From Zeugodacus cucurbitae (Eukaryota; Arthropoda; Insecta; Diptera; Tephritidae), in NCBI RefSeq assembly GCF_028554725.1, contig NC_071671.1, positions 9,234,001 to 9,298,000 on the forward strand: a stretch of DNA of 64,000 nucleotides. The letters are read 5' to 3'. The notes under the pieces were generated by a model. It made no database searches. It was given only the letters and a program-made list of their open reading frames with translations, and was not told where the DNA came from. The position numbers and the translations under genes were made by a program. Shown here one piece after another: positions 32,967 through 44,025 of the stretch (the stretch's first letter is position 1; each line of letters opens with the position of its first letter).

Positions 32967-33530
32967 AAAACAAGTAAGGAAGGGCTAAGTTCGGGTGTAA
33001 CCGAACATTTTATACTCTCGAGATTTATTTATTTAACTTAATTCTTCTTCTTGACTGGCGTAGACACCGCTTACGCGGTTATAGCCGAGTCCAAAACAGC
33101 GCGCCACGCATCCCTCCTTCTGCCAGTTTGGCGCCAATTGGTTATTCCAAGCGAAGCCCGGTCCCTCTCCACCTGGTCCTTCCATCGGAGGGGAGGTCTC
33201 CCTCTTCCTCTGCTTAAACCAGCGGGTACTGCATCGAATACTTTCAGAGCTGGAGCACTTTCATCCATTCGGACAACATGACCTAGCCAGCGTAGCCGCT
33301 GTTTTTTTATTCGCTGGACTATGTAAATGTCGTCGAACAACGCATACAGCTCATCATTCCATCGTCTGCGGTATTCGCCGTTGCCAATTCTTAAGGGACC
33401 ATAAATCTTCCGCAAAACCTTTCTCTCGAAAACTCCTAGTGCCGTCCGTTTTCAACCCGAAACATCAGGGTGTCAAGAAAAAATTGTGTAGCATAATTGA
33501 TCGAGTAGTCTCTGAGATATAGCTTTTGCC
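32967..33530 (-). mobile_element. HINE-like copy interrupted by an RTE 3' end
   Basis: Starts with the terminal CAAGTAAGGAAGGGCTAAG and hairpin GTTCGGGTGTAACCGAAC, then TATACTCTCG, and resumes at about 33446 with 'cgaaacatcagggtgtcaag'. The RTE fragment 33044-33445 lies between. The element then fades out near 33530, so the 5' part of the HINE is missing. Confidence 0.75.
33044..33445 (-). mobile_element. RTE copy, 5'-truncated 3' end (subfamily B tail)
   Basis: The minus strand reads RKIYGPLRIGNGEYRRRWNDELYALFDDIYIVQRIKKQ, RWLGHVVRMDE, GRGRPPLRWKDQVERD and ends at DSAITA followed by a stop, the last 114 codons of the RTE protein in one open frame. The tail reads GGTGTCTACGCCAGTCAAG and then AAGAAGAAT, unlike the GGTTGCAACGCCAATCAC plus CATA tail of copies 1 and 5. 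Truncation at the 5' side is the usual outcome of incomplete target-primed reverse transcription. Confidence 0.85.
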
Positions 33531-34699
33531 CCAAACCTTATACGGGTATAACATTCTGAGTGCGGTAGAGGAGATGCTCTGCATTTTCTTCTGTAAAATC
33601 TATTATTTCTCGTTTCTTTCGAAACAAAATTTTTCAAGTTATAATAAGTTTTTCAATATAAATTAAACAAATCTTCAGACCAAAATTTTTGTATTAATTT
33701 TTGAAAATTCTCAAACAATAATTGATAAAATATATTTTATATTGATGCAATACTAAAGAATATGAATATATGTATACTTATTGACGAACACACACTCTTG
33801 GCGTGTGCTGAAAAATTTTCCATTCATCTGTCAAACGAGTTGTGCCATTTTTTCGAAGGGCTTTTCAATAATCAACCAAACAAATGGGCAGCTTTGACCC
33901 AGAAAATGTGAAAAAAATAAATAAAATAAAAATGAAACAAGAATATCGAAGAGCGAGCAGCGGATATCAAAACAAAGCAACAAAATTAAAATAAATTCAC
34001 AATCTTGCACGGATTCAGTGACAACAACACCATCACGCATGCATTGGCATTTGCCACGCGAATATTTTCGCCGCTCGTAAATTGTAAGCAACGTCGCCAC
34101 GACCGTAAATGGTTGTCCACACACACACGCATTCATGGATCGTGCAATACAACAAAAAAATGTAAGTTGTTGAGCAAAACCGGATTTCGAAATCCTTGAG
34201 CAGCATAAAAAACAAATACAAAGTCGTGAGCAGATATAGCGGCGAACAAACGAATTGCAATGGCCTCGTGAGCTTTTCGGCTTTTTTCACTTGTGCGTTT
34301 CTTTCATACCATTCGCAATCGCTTGCGCGCCAATCGAATGTGCAAATAGAGCTTTGCAATGCTGTGCATTTGATTGTTTGTATATTAATTACTTATGCGT
34401 GTCAGTGTATGTACATATGTAAATTTTAAAATGGCCTGAGATAAATCAATACTAAAGAGAAAAATAATATGCAAATTGTAATAATTTTATTAAATCTGCA
34501 TTAAAAAAATCATTCGGAATCTTTAGTTCTGATTAATTATGATTTTGATTCTGAATATGCAAGATATAGTCGCAACTTAGACATACACTGCACGTCATCA
34601 GATTAGCGTCCCCTAAATGCTATGTTAATTATCACCACAATCACCAAATTGTTTGTGGTACTTAATTGTTTAGTTTTCTTCAAATTGTTGTACAATATG

Positions 34700-34784
34700 G
34701 GAAGAAGAATTGTTTTATTTGTGAAGCAAAAATACAAAAATCTCTCTAACTCGAAGTTTTTTTTGTGGATTATGAAGATTCGAG
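34700..34784 (+). repeat. Pogo-like element terminus, split by the RTE insertion
   Basis: The sequence CTCTAACTCGAAG, then TTTGTGGATTATG and AGATTCGAG, continues after the RTE at 36513 with TTAGAGAAGTTCCACTG followed by TA. The same end occurs at 41191-41238. CTCTAACTCGAA and TTCGAGTTAGAG form a subterminal inverted pair. The opposite end of the element was not found. Confidence 0.5.
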
Positions 34785-36500
34785 AGAAAGCTGCAATCGC
34801 AACAGACAGCCACGAAATACTCTACTCGACTTGCACTCCTGCTCTCTGAGAGCACTCATCAGCATCTCGGTATAAGGGAACTGTGTAACGGCATCTCAAA
34901 CTCACTGCGTACCGCTGCAGCCGAAACAATTGGTTTTCGGCAACGACAAAAAAACAAGCTGGTACGATGAGGAGTGCCGTCTCGTAGCGGAGAGAAAACA
35001 GACTGCCTACCTCGCAACGTTGCAAACGACCACAACACGTGCGGGATGGGATAGATACCGAGAGCTGAAGAGGGAAGCGAGACGCATCTGCAGACAAAAA
35101 AAGAAAGAGGCCGAAATGCGTGAGTACGAAGAGCTTGAGAAGCTGGCAGACAGAGGGAATGCTCGAAAATTTTATGAAAAAATTAATCGACTTAACGAAG
35201 GTTTCAAGACCGGAGCATCCTCATGTAGAGACCAAGGTGGTAATCTGGTAACCGATGTCCAGGGCATACTGGGATTATGGAGGGAACACTTCTCCGACCT
35301 GCTGAATGGCAGTGAGAGTACAACACCAGGAGATGGCGAACCCGATCCCCCAATCGATGACGATGGAACAGATGTTCCATTACCCGACCATGAAGAAATT
35401 CGAATAGCAATTACCCGCTTGAAGAACAACAAAGCAGCGGGGCCGATAGATTACCGGCAGAACTATTCAAATACGGCGGCGAAGAACTGATAAGGTGCAT
35501 GCATCAGCTTCTTTGCAGAATATGGTCGGAAGAAAGCATGCCTGACGATTGGAATCTCAGTGTGCTCTGCCCAATCCATAAAAAGGGAGATCCCACAATC
35601 TCGGCAATTACCGTGGGATCAGCCTCCTAAATATCGCATACAAGGTTCTATCGAGCGTACTGTGTGAAAGACTAAAGCCCACCGTCAACAAACTGATTGG
35701 ACCTTATCAGTGTGGCTTTAGACCTGGAAAATCGACAACTGACCAGATATTCACCATGAGCCAAATTTTGGAGAAGACCCGTGAAAAGAGGATCGACACA
35801 CACCACCTTTTTGTCGATTTTAAAGCTGCTTTCGACAGCACGAAAAGGAGCTGCCTTTACGCCGCGATGTCTGAATTTGGTATCCCCGCAAAACTAATAC
35901 GGCTGTGTAAATTGACGTTGAGCAACACCAAAAGCTCCGTCATGATTGGGAAGGACCTCTCCGAGCCGTTCGATACCAAACGAGGTTTCAGACAAGGTGA
36001 CTCACTATCGTGCGACTTCTTTAACCTGATGCTGGAAAAAAATATAAGAGCTGCAGAGCTAAACCGAGAAGGTACAATCTTCTACAAGAGTGTACAGCTC
36101 CTGGCGTACGCCGATGATATTGATATCATCGGAAGCAACAACCGCGCCGCGAAGCGAATGGGTCTGGAGGTGAATGAGGACAAGACGAAATATCTCCTCT
36201 CATCAAACAAACAGTCGGCGCATTCGCGTCTTGGCTCCCACGTCACTGTTGACAGTCATAACTTCGAGGTCGTAGATAATTTCGTATACCTGGGAACCAG
36301 CATCAACAACACGAACAATGTCAGCCACGAAATCCAGCGCAGAATAACTCTAACCGTTGGAGGGACCAGGTGGAGAGCGACCTGGTTACACTTGGGATCT
36401 CCAACTGGCGCCGAACTGCGAAGGAGAGAGAGAGGTGGCGCACTATCGTCGATTCGGCTATAACCGGCTAAACGGTTGCAACGCCAATCACATACATACA
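34785..36500 (+). mobile_element. RTE copy 5, 5'-truncated, in a 12-13-bp target duplication
   Basis: Flanked by TGAAGATTCGAG on both sides (34773-34784 and 36501-36512; a preceding A also matches). It begins inside the linker and ends with the same tail as copy 1 (GGTTGCAACGCCAATCAC, CATA repeats). Compared with copy 1 it has one-base deletions near 35442 and 35601, a roughly 40-base gap at about 36149 (after the YADD motif) and a roughly 400-base gap at about 36352 that removes most of the C-terminal domain. The linker retains the base that is missing from copy 1 near 5990. Confidence 0.9.
34930..36463 (+). pseudogene. RTE linker and reverse transcriptase, multiply frameshifted
   Basis: The first frame (to 35490) covers KTSWYDEECRL, the basic linker and NNKAAGP, where a lost G shifts the frame. 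The core from SQILEKTREKR (35756) is open to 36463 and includes FVDFKAAFDS, RGFRQGDSLS and YADDIDIIGSNNRAAKRMG, so the catalytic residues are present. The segment between the two frames is shifted by a second lost base. After VSHEIQRRITL the 400-base deletion joins to TVGGTRW out of frame. No functional protein is expected. Confidence 0.87.
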
Positions 36501-37487
36501 TGAAGATTCGAGTTAGAGAAGTTCCACTGTATTTAGAAAACAATGTGCCATTTTTTCGAAGGGCTTTTCAATAATCAACCAAACAAATGGGCAGCTTTGA
36601 CCCAGAAAATGTGAAAAAAATAAATAAAATAAAAATGAAACAAGAATATCGAAGAGCGAGCAGCGGATATCAAAACAAAGCAACAAAATTAAAATAAATT
36701 CACAATCTTGCACGGATTCAGTGACAACAACACCATCACGCATGCATTGGCATTTGCCACGCGAATATTTTCGCCGCTCGTAAATTGTAAGCAACGTCGC
36801 CACGACCGTAAATGGTTGTCCACACACACACGCATTCATGGATCGTGCAATACAACAAAAAAATGTAAGTTGTTGAGCAAAACCGGATTTCGAAATCCTT
36901 GAGCAGCATAAAAAACAAATACAAAGTCGTGAGCAGATATAGCGGCGAACAAACGAATTGCAATGGCCTCGTGAGCTTTTCGGCTTTTTTCACTTGTGCG
37001 TTTCTTTCATACCATTCGCAATCGCTTGCGCGCCAATCGAATGTGCAAATAGAGCTTTGCAATGCTGTGCATTTGATTGTTTGTATATTAATTACTTATG
37101 CGTGTCAGTGTATGTACATATGTAAATTTTAAAATGGCCTGAGATAAATCAATACTAAAGAGAAAAATAATATGCAAATTGTAATAATTTTATTAAATCT
37201 GCATTAAAAAAATCATTCGGAATCTTTAGTTCTGATTAATTATGATTTTGATTCTGAATATGCAAGATATAGTCGCAACTTAGACATACACTGCACGTCA
37301 TCAGATTAGCGTCCCCTAAATGCTATGTTAATTATCACCACAATCACCAAATTGTTTGTGGTACTTAATTGTTTAGTTTTCTTCAAATTGTTGTACAATA
37401 TGGGAAGAAGAATTGTTTTATTTGTGAAGCAAAAATACAAAAATCTCTCTAACTCGAAGTTTTTTTTGTGGATTATGAAGATTCGAG

Positions 37488-39203
37488 AGAAAGCTGCAAT
37501 CGCAACAGACAGCCACGAAATACTCTACTCGACTTGCACTCCTGCTCTCTGAGAGCACTCATCAGCATCTCGGTATAAGGGAACTGTGTAACGGCATCTC
37601 AAACTCACTGCGTACCGCTGCAGCCGAAACAATTGGTTTTCGGCAACGACAAAAAAACAAGCTGGTACGATGAGGAGTGCCGTCTCGTAGCGGAGAGAAA
37701 ACAGACTGCCTACCTCGCAACGTTGCAAACGACCACAACACGTGCGGGATGGGATAGATACCGAGAGCTGAAGAGGGAAGCGAGACGCATCTGCAGACAA
37801 AAAAAGAAAGAGGCCGAAATGCGTGAGTACGAAGAGCTTGAGAAGCTGGCAGACAGAGGGAATGCTCGAAAATTTTATGAAAAAATTAATCGACTTAACG
37901 AAGGTTTCAAGACCGGAGCATCCTCATGTAGAGACCAAGGTGGTAATCTGGTAACCGATGTCCAGGGCATACTGGGATTATGGAGGGAACACTTCTCCGA
38001 CCTGCTGAATGGCAGTGAGAGTACAACACCAGGAGATGGCGAACCCGATCCCCCAATCGATGACGATGGAACAGATGTTCCATTACCCGACCATGAAGAA
38101 ATTCGAATAGCAATTACCCGCTTGAAGAACAACAAAGCAGCGGGGCCGATAGATTACCGGCAGAACTATTCAAATACGGCGGCGAAGAACTGATAAGGTG
38201 CATGCATCAGCTTCTTTGCAGAATATGGTCGGAAGAAAGCATGCCTGACGATTGGAATCTCAGTGTGCTCTGCCCAATCCATAAAAAGGGAGATCCCACA
38301 ATCTCGGCAATTACCGTGGGATCAGCCTCCTAAATATCGCATACAAGGTTCTATCGAGCGTACTGTGTGAAAGACTAAAGCCCACCGTCAACAAACTGAT
38401 TGGACCTTATCAGTGTGGCTTTAGACCTGGAAAATCGACAACTGACCAGATATTCACCATGAGCCAAATTTTGGAGAAGACCCGTGAAAAGAGGATCGAC
38501 ACACACCACCTTTTTGTCGATTTTAAAGCTGCTTTCGACAGCACGAAAAGGAGCTGCCTTTACGCCGCGATGTCTGAATTTGGTATCCCCGCAAAACTAA
38601 TACGGCTGTGTAAATTGACGTTGAGCAACACCAAAAGCTCCGTCATGATTGGGAAGGACCTCTCCGAGCCGTTCGATACCAAACGAGGTTTCAGACAAGG
38701 TGACTCACTATCGTGCGACTTCTTTAACCTGATGCTGGAAAAAAATATAAGAGCTGCAGAGCTAAACCGAGAAGGTACAATCTTCTACAAGAGTGTACAG
38801 CTCCTGGCGTACGCCGATGATATTGATATCATCGGAAGCAACAACCGCGCCGCGAAGCGAATGGGTCTGGAGGTGAATGAGGACAAGACGAAATATCTCC
38901 TCTCATCAAACAAACAGTCGGCGCATTCGCGTCTTGGCTCCCACGTCACTGTTGACAGTCATAACTTCGAGGTCGTAGATAATTTCGTATACCTGGGAAC
39001 CAGCATCAACAACACGAACAATGTCAGCCACGAAATCCAGCGCAGAATAACTCTAACCGTTGGAGGGACCAGGTGGAGAGCGACCTGGTTACACTTGGGA
39101 TCTCCAACTGGCGCCGAACTGCGAAGGAGAGAGAGAGGTGGCGCACTATCGTCGATTCGGCTATAACCGGCTAAACGGTTGCAACGCCAATCACATACAT
39201 ACA
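37488..39203 (+). mobile_element. RTE copy 6, produced by tandem duplication
   Basis: Same as 34785-36500 including target duplications, deletions and frameshifts, so it arose by duplication of the segment and not by a new insertion. Confidence 0.9.
37633..39166 (+). pseudogene. RTE linker and reverse transcriptase, duplicated broken copy
   Basis: Counterpart of 34930-36463 with the same lesions. Open core 38459-39166. Confidence 0.87.
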
Positions 39204-39246
39204 TGAAGATTCGAGTTAGAGAAGTTCCACTGTATTTAGAAAACAA

Positions 39247-40500
39247 TTGTTGTAGCTCTAATCCAAATACTATGGGTAATATTTGGTACCAACCAAACAT
39301 GCTTTGGATGACGCTATGCTGATTACGCGCAGTGTATTTGGATTGAATTCGACGAAAAGGTGATATGTGTCAATCCTGTTACTTTTTTCTTACTATTAGT
39401 ATTTTCAGAAGTTTTGAAAATGTCATACATATATTAATATTTTCATATTTACATACATACATACGTGTATTCATCTGTATATATGTATAAAAGAACATTT
39501 GAAAAAATACTGAAAATATTAAATATTACACACTTTATTGCACGCCTTTGGTCTGTGGCTATAAATGCTTCGGATGCGAACTTCCATTACACTAATCAAA
39601 GAGTGACCCAATTTAAGGGCGTTAACTTGTTGCACATCGACAGTAAAGCAATCAAACTGCAATAAAAAATATAAAAACACAAAATTTTTTTATCGCTCCA
39701 ATAACAATAATAGCAAAAACAATTATATACAATAGAGTACAGTAAAAAAGCAATTGTGCGTGGACATTCGCGCTTGGTCGCACCGATCGTCAACGCTGAG
39801 CAACGTCGTCAGAGCCATGGGTGATTCGCGCACTCAATGCAATTGTCTATGGGCACATGAGTGTGAATGTGTATGTGTACTCGGTCAGCGAGATAGCGGC
39901 GTGGCGTAGCGGTGGCAGACACCATTGGAATTGCGGCCCTTTCGCGATAACCATTGATTTCATATTTGTTGCCTCCAAAGCGATAATTTGGCTTTTTGTT
40001 GGCGCGACGCTGCTCAACTGCAGCTTTGTGTTGTTGTTGAGCGAGTATTTTGATCATTTGAAGTTTTTTGCTTTTTTATGTGTTCAAATTTTCATTGTGC
40101 TATTGCTAACCCTACAGAGTGGCCGTTTTTGATTTTCCCTCAATTTTTTCCGCGCTTAAGCCCGTTGCACTCTATTGATAAAGCTGACATACGAGCGATC
40201 AATTTATTATAAATACATATAAATTATATATATACATAAGTATATATGTATATACATATATTATACGAAATATTGTTTAATTTTATGAGTATACAAATTC
40301 TTTGGAGCTAATATAAATAGTAAAAAAGTATTAATTCACTATTGACTTTGTACCGGCTACTACTACTGAGCAATTATAGCGTAGGAAATTTTCTCTGCTA
40401 TATCTACAGATTAAACTTGTGATTTTCATTGAACCCTTACTGTTACTTTAGGGGTCATATGAGGATATAGGAACAAAGTTTTACTGTTATTCTTACTTGT
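39247..40500. other. Host-type spacer, no recognised gene
   Basis: CATA microsatellites near 39453-39485 and balanced-composition DNA at 39780-40140. Open frames at 39809-40057 and 39821-40132 overlap on opposite strands; the plus one starts with GTG, and neither has a motif. Confidence 0.4.
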
Positions 40501-40639
40501 TACTATTTACCTTGATCTGGGATCAGGTACCAGGACACAAATATAAACAAAGCCAACTGGCCAAAAAGGCCACGGCTGCCAGGCCGGTAGGGCCGAAGCC
40601 CTACATTGCAGTTGGTTGACATGTTCTTAGAAATCTCGT

Positions 40640-41165
40640 CTACAAGAAAATCTTAATCTAAACATATACCACATCTCAACAGTGCTAAGTACATTGGTAT
40701 CACCCTAGATGCTAAGCTTCGCTACAAAGAGCATGGTAAAAATCGTGGTGAGCTTGATACACAATTCGCAAAACTTTGCTACCTAGTCAGTAGGAAATCC
40801 ACTATACCAATTCAAAACAAGCTGTTAATATATATATATTCAAGTTTTAAAGCCAATTTGAGCCTATGGAACTCAACTATGGGGTTGCTCCAGTCAAAGC
40901 TTTCAATTAAAGATACTAAGAAGTATAGTTAATGCTCCTTAGTACCTTAGATCTGCAGACCTTCACCGTGATTTTGGTGGAATTCAGTAGTAAATGAAGT
41001 ATCCAAAATTGCAAAGCCTATTATGCTGGTAAGCGCTCATTTATAATTTGAAAACCCGAGTTCGTGGCAGAATAAATGTTAGATTTATTGGAGAAAAAAA
41101 AAACGAAATTAGACATCATGTTAATGTGGAGGCTTCCAGACTCATCGAAACTGCTGCAATAGAAG
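40640..41165 (+). pseudogene. Jockey-clade reverse transcriptase, C-terminal relic
   Basis: From 40684 the frame reads AKYIGITLDAKLRYKEH, RGELDTQFAKLCYLVSRKST and QNKLLIYI. After shifts it continues with WAYGTQLWGC-like, INAPWYLRSADLHRDFG-like and RVRGRINVRFIGE-like pieces. Jockey-clade proteins carry KYLGITLD--L-WK-H, NKL-LYK-++RP-W-YG-QLWG and W+--N--LH-DL in this order. There are several frameshifts and no catalytic YADD, so it is a 0.5-kb remnant of the thumb and C-terminal region. Confidence 0.72.
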
Positions 41166-41190
41166 TCAAATTTCATACAAGTTTTTTATA

Positions 41191-41238
41191 AAGTTTTTTT
41201 GTGGATTATGCTGATTCGTGTTAGGGAAGTTCAACTGT
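41191..41238 (+). repeat. Pogo-like element terminus
   Basis: TTTGTGGATTATGCTGATTCG and GTTAGGGAAGTTCAACTG before TA match the terminus at 34700-34784/36513-36529. The rest of the element is not visible. Confidence 0.5.
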
Positions 41239-41240
41239 AT

Positions 41241-43175
41241 ATTTAAAATTCAATCAACTTATGCACATACAATTTCATTTCTAAAACTTCACATTAGCAC
41301 GCTTACTCTCCAACGCCTTCCAAAAGTAACGAAGTAGTGAAATTATATGAAAAGAGTCAACAAAGCAAAATGCAAGCATCTGAAAAGTCGTTAAAGAAAA
41401 GTTGCCACTGTTAAACTGTTTGTGTGCAAACTCAAATGCAACAGCATCATCACCAACACGAGCAAAACTGGTCATAAACCCAACCATTTTATTTTCAACC
41501 AATGCAGCACACTCACATACACACGCACCAGCAAGCAAATGAGTATGTGCATTTCTAGCGATTTCTTAAAGCCGTTCATTGTCCAAGTGGTCGTGGCGAA
41601 TGGACGCCAATGGACGCCATTTTGGCATACCAACGCCGGCATCGCTTTTAAGACATTCGCGCTGCAGCCATGCCGTCACGCCGCCAGCGCTTGGCCAAAC
41701 ACATGCAATGCCATGCGATGCCAAGCGAAAACCAGTTCCGCGATCGCCTTCACCTTCGCGATCGCGCTTTGCTACCTTTGGCAATGCGCCGGCGACGCGA
41801 CTGTCCAGCAGCCACTACTCGATGCTCCACAACAACTACAGACACACATATACTCGTACATATATAGGCACATTTTGTAAGGCCGTGCAACAACAACAGC
41901 ACAAAAAGTGCACAAACAAGAAAAATTCACAGCAGGTAAGCACACATTGACCCAAGCGAGCCAACTGAGCTATAAAAAGATCTTTTTATCGACACTATTT
42001 TGCTTTCTTATTACAACAAATGCACTTTCGTGCTGTTCGAGCAACGGCAATGGATGCTGCGATTGTGGTTGAGACCGAGACGCTCGAGTGTTGGCCAAAA
42101 ACGAAAAAACGTGAGGCCAAAAAACGCATAACAAAGTGCTCAAGTGTTGCTATATTGTAGTTGTTGTTGCATTTAAGGTGTTCATTGCCGCCATGGCGGA
42201 TCGACAGATCGGCGGAACGTTTGATTGCCACATTGCCACATTGTGCGACAAACTTTGGTCGTGGCGTGCCAAGGTACAGCTTCCACCTTCGATAAAAATG
42301 CTGTCTGCTCATTTTCCATTTCCATTTTCAGTTTATTTTATTTTTTTATACTTTTTTATGTCTTTTGCCCTTTTTGATTGCTGATAATTACGCTGGTTGG
42401 GCTCAGGTTACTTACGAGCTGTGATTGGGATTGCGGTCCGAGTGCGAGAGTGAGTGCATTCGACTAGTGTGAGTACGTGAAAATGCGATTAGCTGCACAT
42501 TGAATGCAATTAGAATGCCCTGATGATGTCCTTTGCTGATAATCTGCAGATTTATGGCTTGAGAAAAGACGCCAATGACCGTGAGTGTCGCCTGCACTAT
42601 TTATGTATGAATTGGTCATAAAACTGCCACACGGCTGTCGAGCATTGTTGCAAGAGTTCATGCTGTTGCATATTAGATTAAGGCCTTACATATTAATCAG
42701 TTGAGTCGAATGGGTTGAAACGCACACTCATATAGTATACTCGTATATATGTATGTATACTCAGACAGTAGCAGATTAAGAGATGCGGTAAAGCGGAAAA
42801 ACTCTAAAAGCTTGATGAAAATGTTTATTAAACTCAACAAACTATTATGAAAACTAATCACCAAAAATCTTTATTTTTCAGACCATAAGGGACCTAGCCT
42901 AAAATGCTGTGCTAGATACTAATTTTCATTCTTCAAATTATGATGTAGGGATTCATACTATCTGAACCGCAGAAGTTAATTGGATTTGTAAAAAAATGTA
43001 TTAATTTTGCAATCGTTTAAATATCCAAACAGTTTTTTGTACAGTTCGGATGATTATTTTGATTTTGTTCGATTGAATAAGCTCGCTGTTCATACCTTCT
43101 GCAGTACATTTGACGTGCATTGACGCTTGAGGATGTGATATCCCGAATCGTTAGTTTTATTTATGCATGCAGTGC
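41241..43175. other. Host-type spacer with GC-richer core
   Basis: Bases 41280-42660 have balanced composition, GCGATCGC-like clusters around 41740 and CAACAA tracts near 41890, with overlapping short frames on both strands and no identifiable domain. CAGCAG|GTAAGC at 41929-41940 is a plausible 5' splice site. From 42660 the DNA is AT-rich with TATA/GTAT microsatellite near 42735-42760. Confidence 0.35.
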
Positions 43176-43179
43176 CTGA

Positions 43180-44025
43180 ATTTCAGGTTTCAAGACCGAT
43201 GCATTCTCTTGTAGGACCCACAGAAGTGATATAGGGGTTGATACCTAGAGAATACTGAATTTGTGGAGCGAACAGTTCTCCATCCTGCTGAATGGCAGTG
43301 ACAGTGCAACACCTGGAGATGGTGAATCCTATTCCCCAATCGACGAATAGATGTTCCATTGCCCAACCATGAAGAAATTCGAATAGCAATTACCTGCTTA
43401 AAGAGCAACAAAGAGATGGGGACCGGATTGCCGCCTGAGCTATTCAAATACGGCGGCAAATATCCGATAAGGTTAATGCATCAGCTTCTTTGCAGAATAT
43501 GTTCGGACGAAAGTATGTCCGACGATTGGATAAGGTTCTCTCGAGCGTAATATGGGAAAGACCAAAGCACACCGTCAACAAACTGATTTGATCTTATCAG
43601 TGTAGCTTTAGACCGTGAAAGCAGGTCCTACTTTGAACTGAGCAGGCAATTGAAAAGTAAAGTCCTCTCTCGACGATCAAAAACGAAAGAAAGGTTTTGC
43701 GAAAAATGTATGGCTCTTTAACGTTGGCAACCAGACGATACCGCAGACGATAGAACGATGGGCTATTTGAGTTATTCGACGACATTGACATAGTTCAGTG
43801 AATAAAGAGACAGCGCCAAGGCTGGCTAGGTCATATTCTCCGACTGGAGGAAAAAAGTGTTCAATGCAGTACCCGCTGGTGGAAGCAGAGGAAGAAGAAG
43901 ACCTGCACTACGTTAGAAAGACCAGGTGAAGAAAGACCTGACTGCACTTGGTATTACCATTACAAACAGCAAGAACTGTTGTTAACTCGGCTATAATCTT
44001 GTAAGCGGTGCCTACGCCAGTAAAG
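43180..44025 (+). mobile_element. RTE relic with several internal deletions (subfamily B tail)
   Basis: Starts at the linker (GFKTDAFSC-like), then WREHFSDLLNG-like, then LPDHEEIRIAIT-like at 43358-43400 and PPELFKYGG at 43430-43450. It jumps over the reverse transcriptase core to LSRQLKSKVLSRR at about 43636-43680 and RLGWLGHILRLE-like at about 43815-43850, and ends with GTAAGCGGTGCCTACGCCAG. Motifs A, B and C are deleted, and stops and frameshifts are frequent. It looks older than copies 1 and 5. Confidence 0.82.

Larger units (their letters stand above)
33841..36543 (+). repeat. 2703-bp tandem duplication, unit 1
   Basis: Repeated head-to-tail as 36544-39246 at an offset of 2703. Every position I compared is identical, including all translated frames. 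The unit carries about 0.94 kb of host-type DNA, a pogo-like terminus, the 5'-truncated RTE and 43 bases of flank. The junction shares a single T. Confidence 0.95.
36544..39246 (+). repeat. 2703-bp tandem duplication, unit 2
   Basis: Appears identical to 33841-36543. Original flank ('ttgttgtagctctaatcc') resumes at 39247. Confidence 0.95.

Noticed and set aside
33841..39246. The direct repeats as LTRs of one retrovirus-like element
   Set aside because: The repeats are adjacent with nothing between them and each contains a whole truncated RTE with its target duplications. No gag, protease, integrase or primer-binding site is present.
39821..40132. 103-codon hydrophobic frame
   Set aside because: It begins with GTG, lacks an ATG at a sensible place, overlaps an antisense frame and has no motif.
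41422..41950. Overlapping 123- and 152-codon frames
   Set aside because: Two plus-strand frames overlap in a balanced-composition region without stops by chance. Neither contains a known domain.
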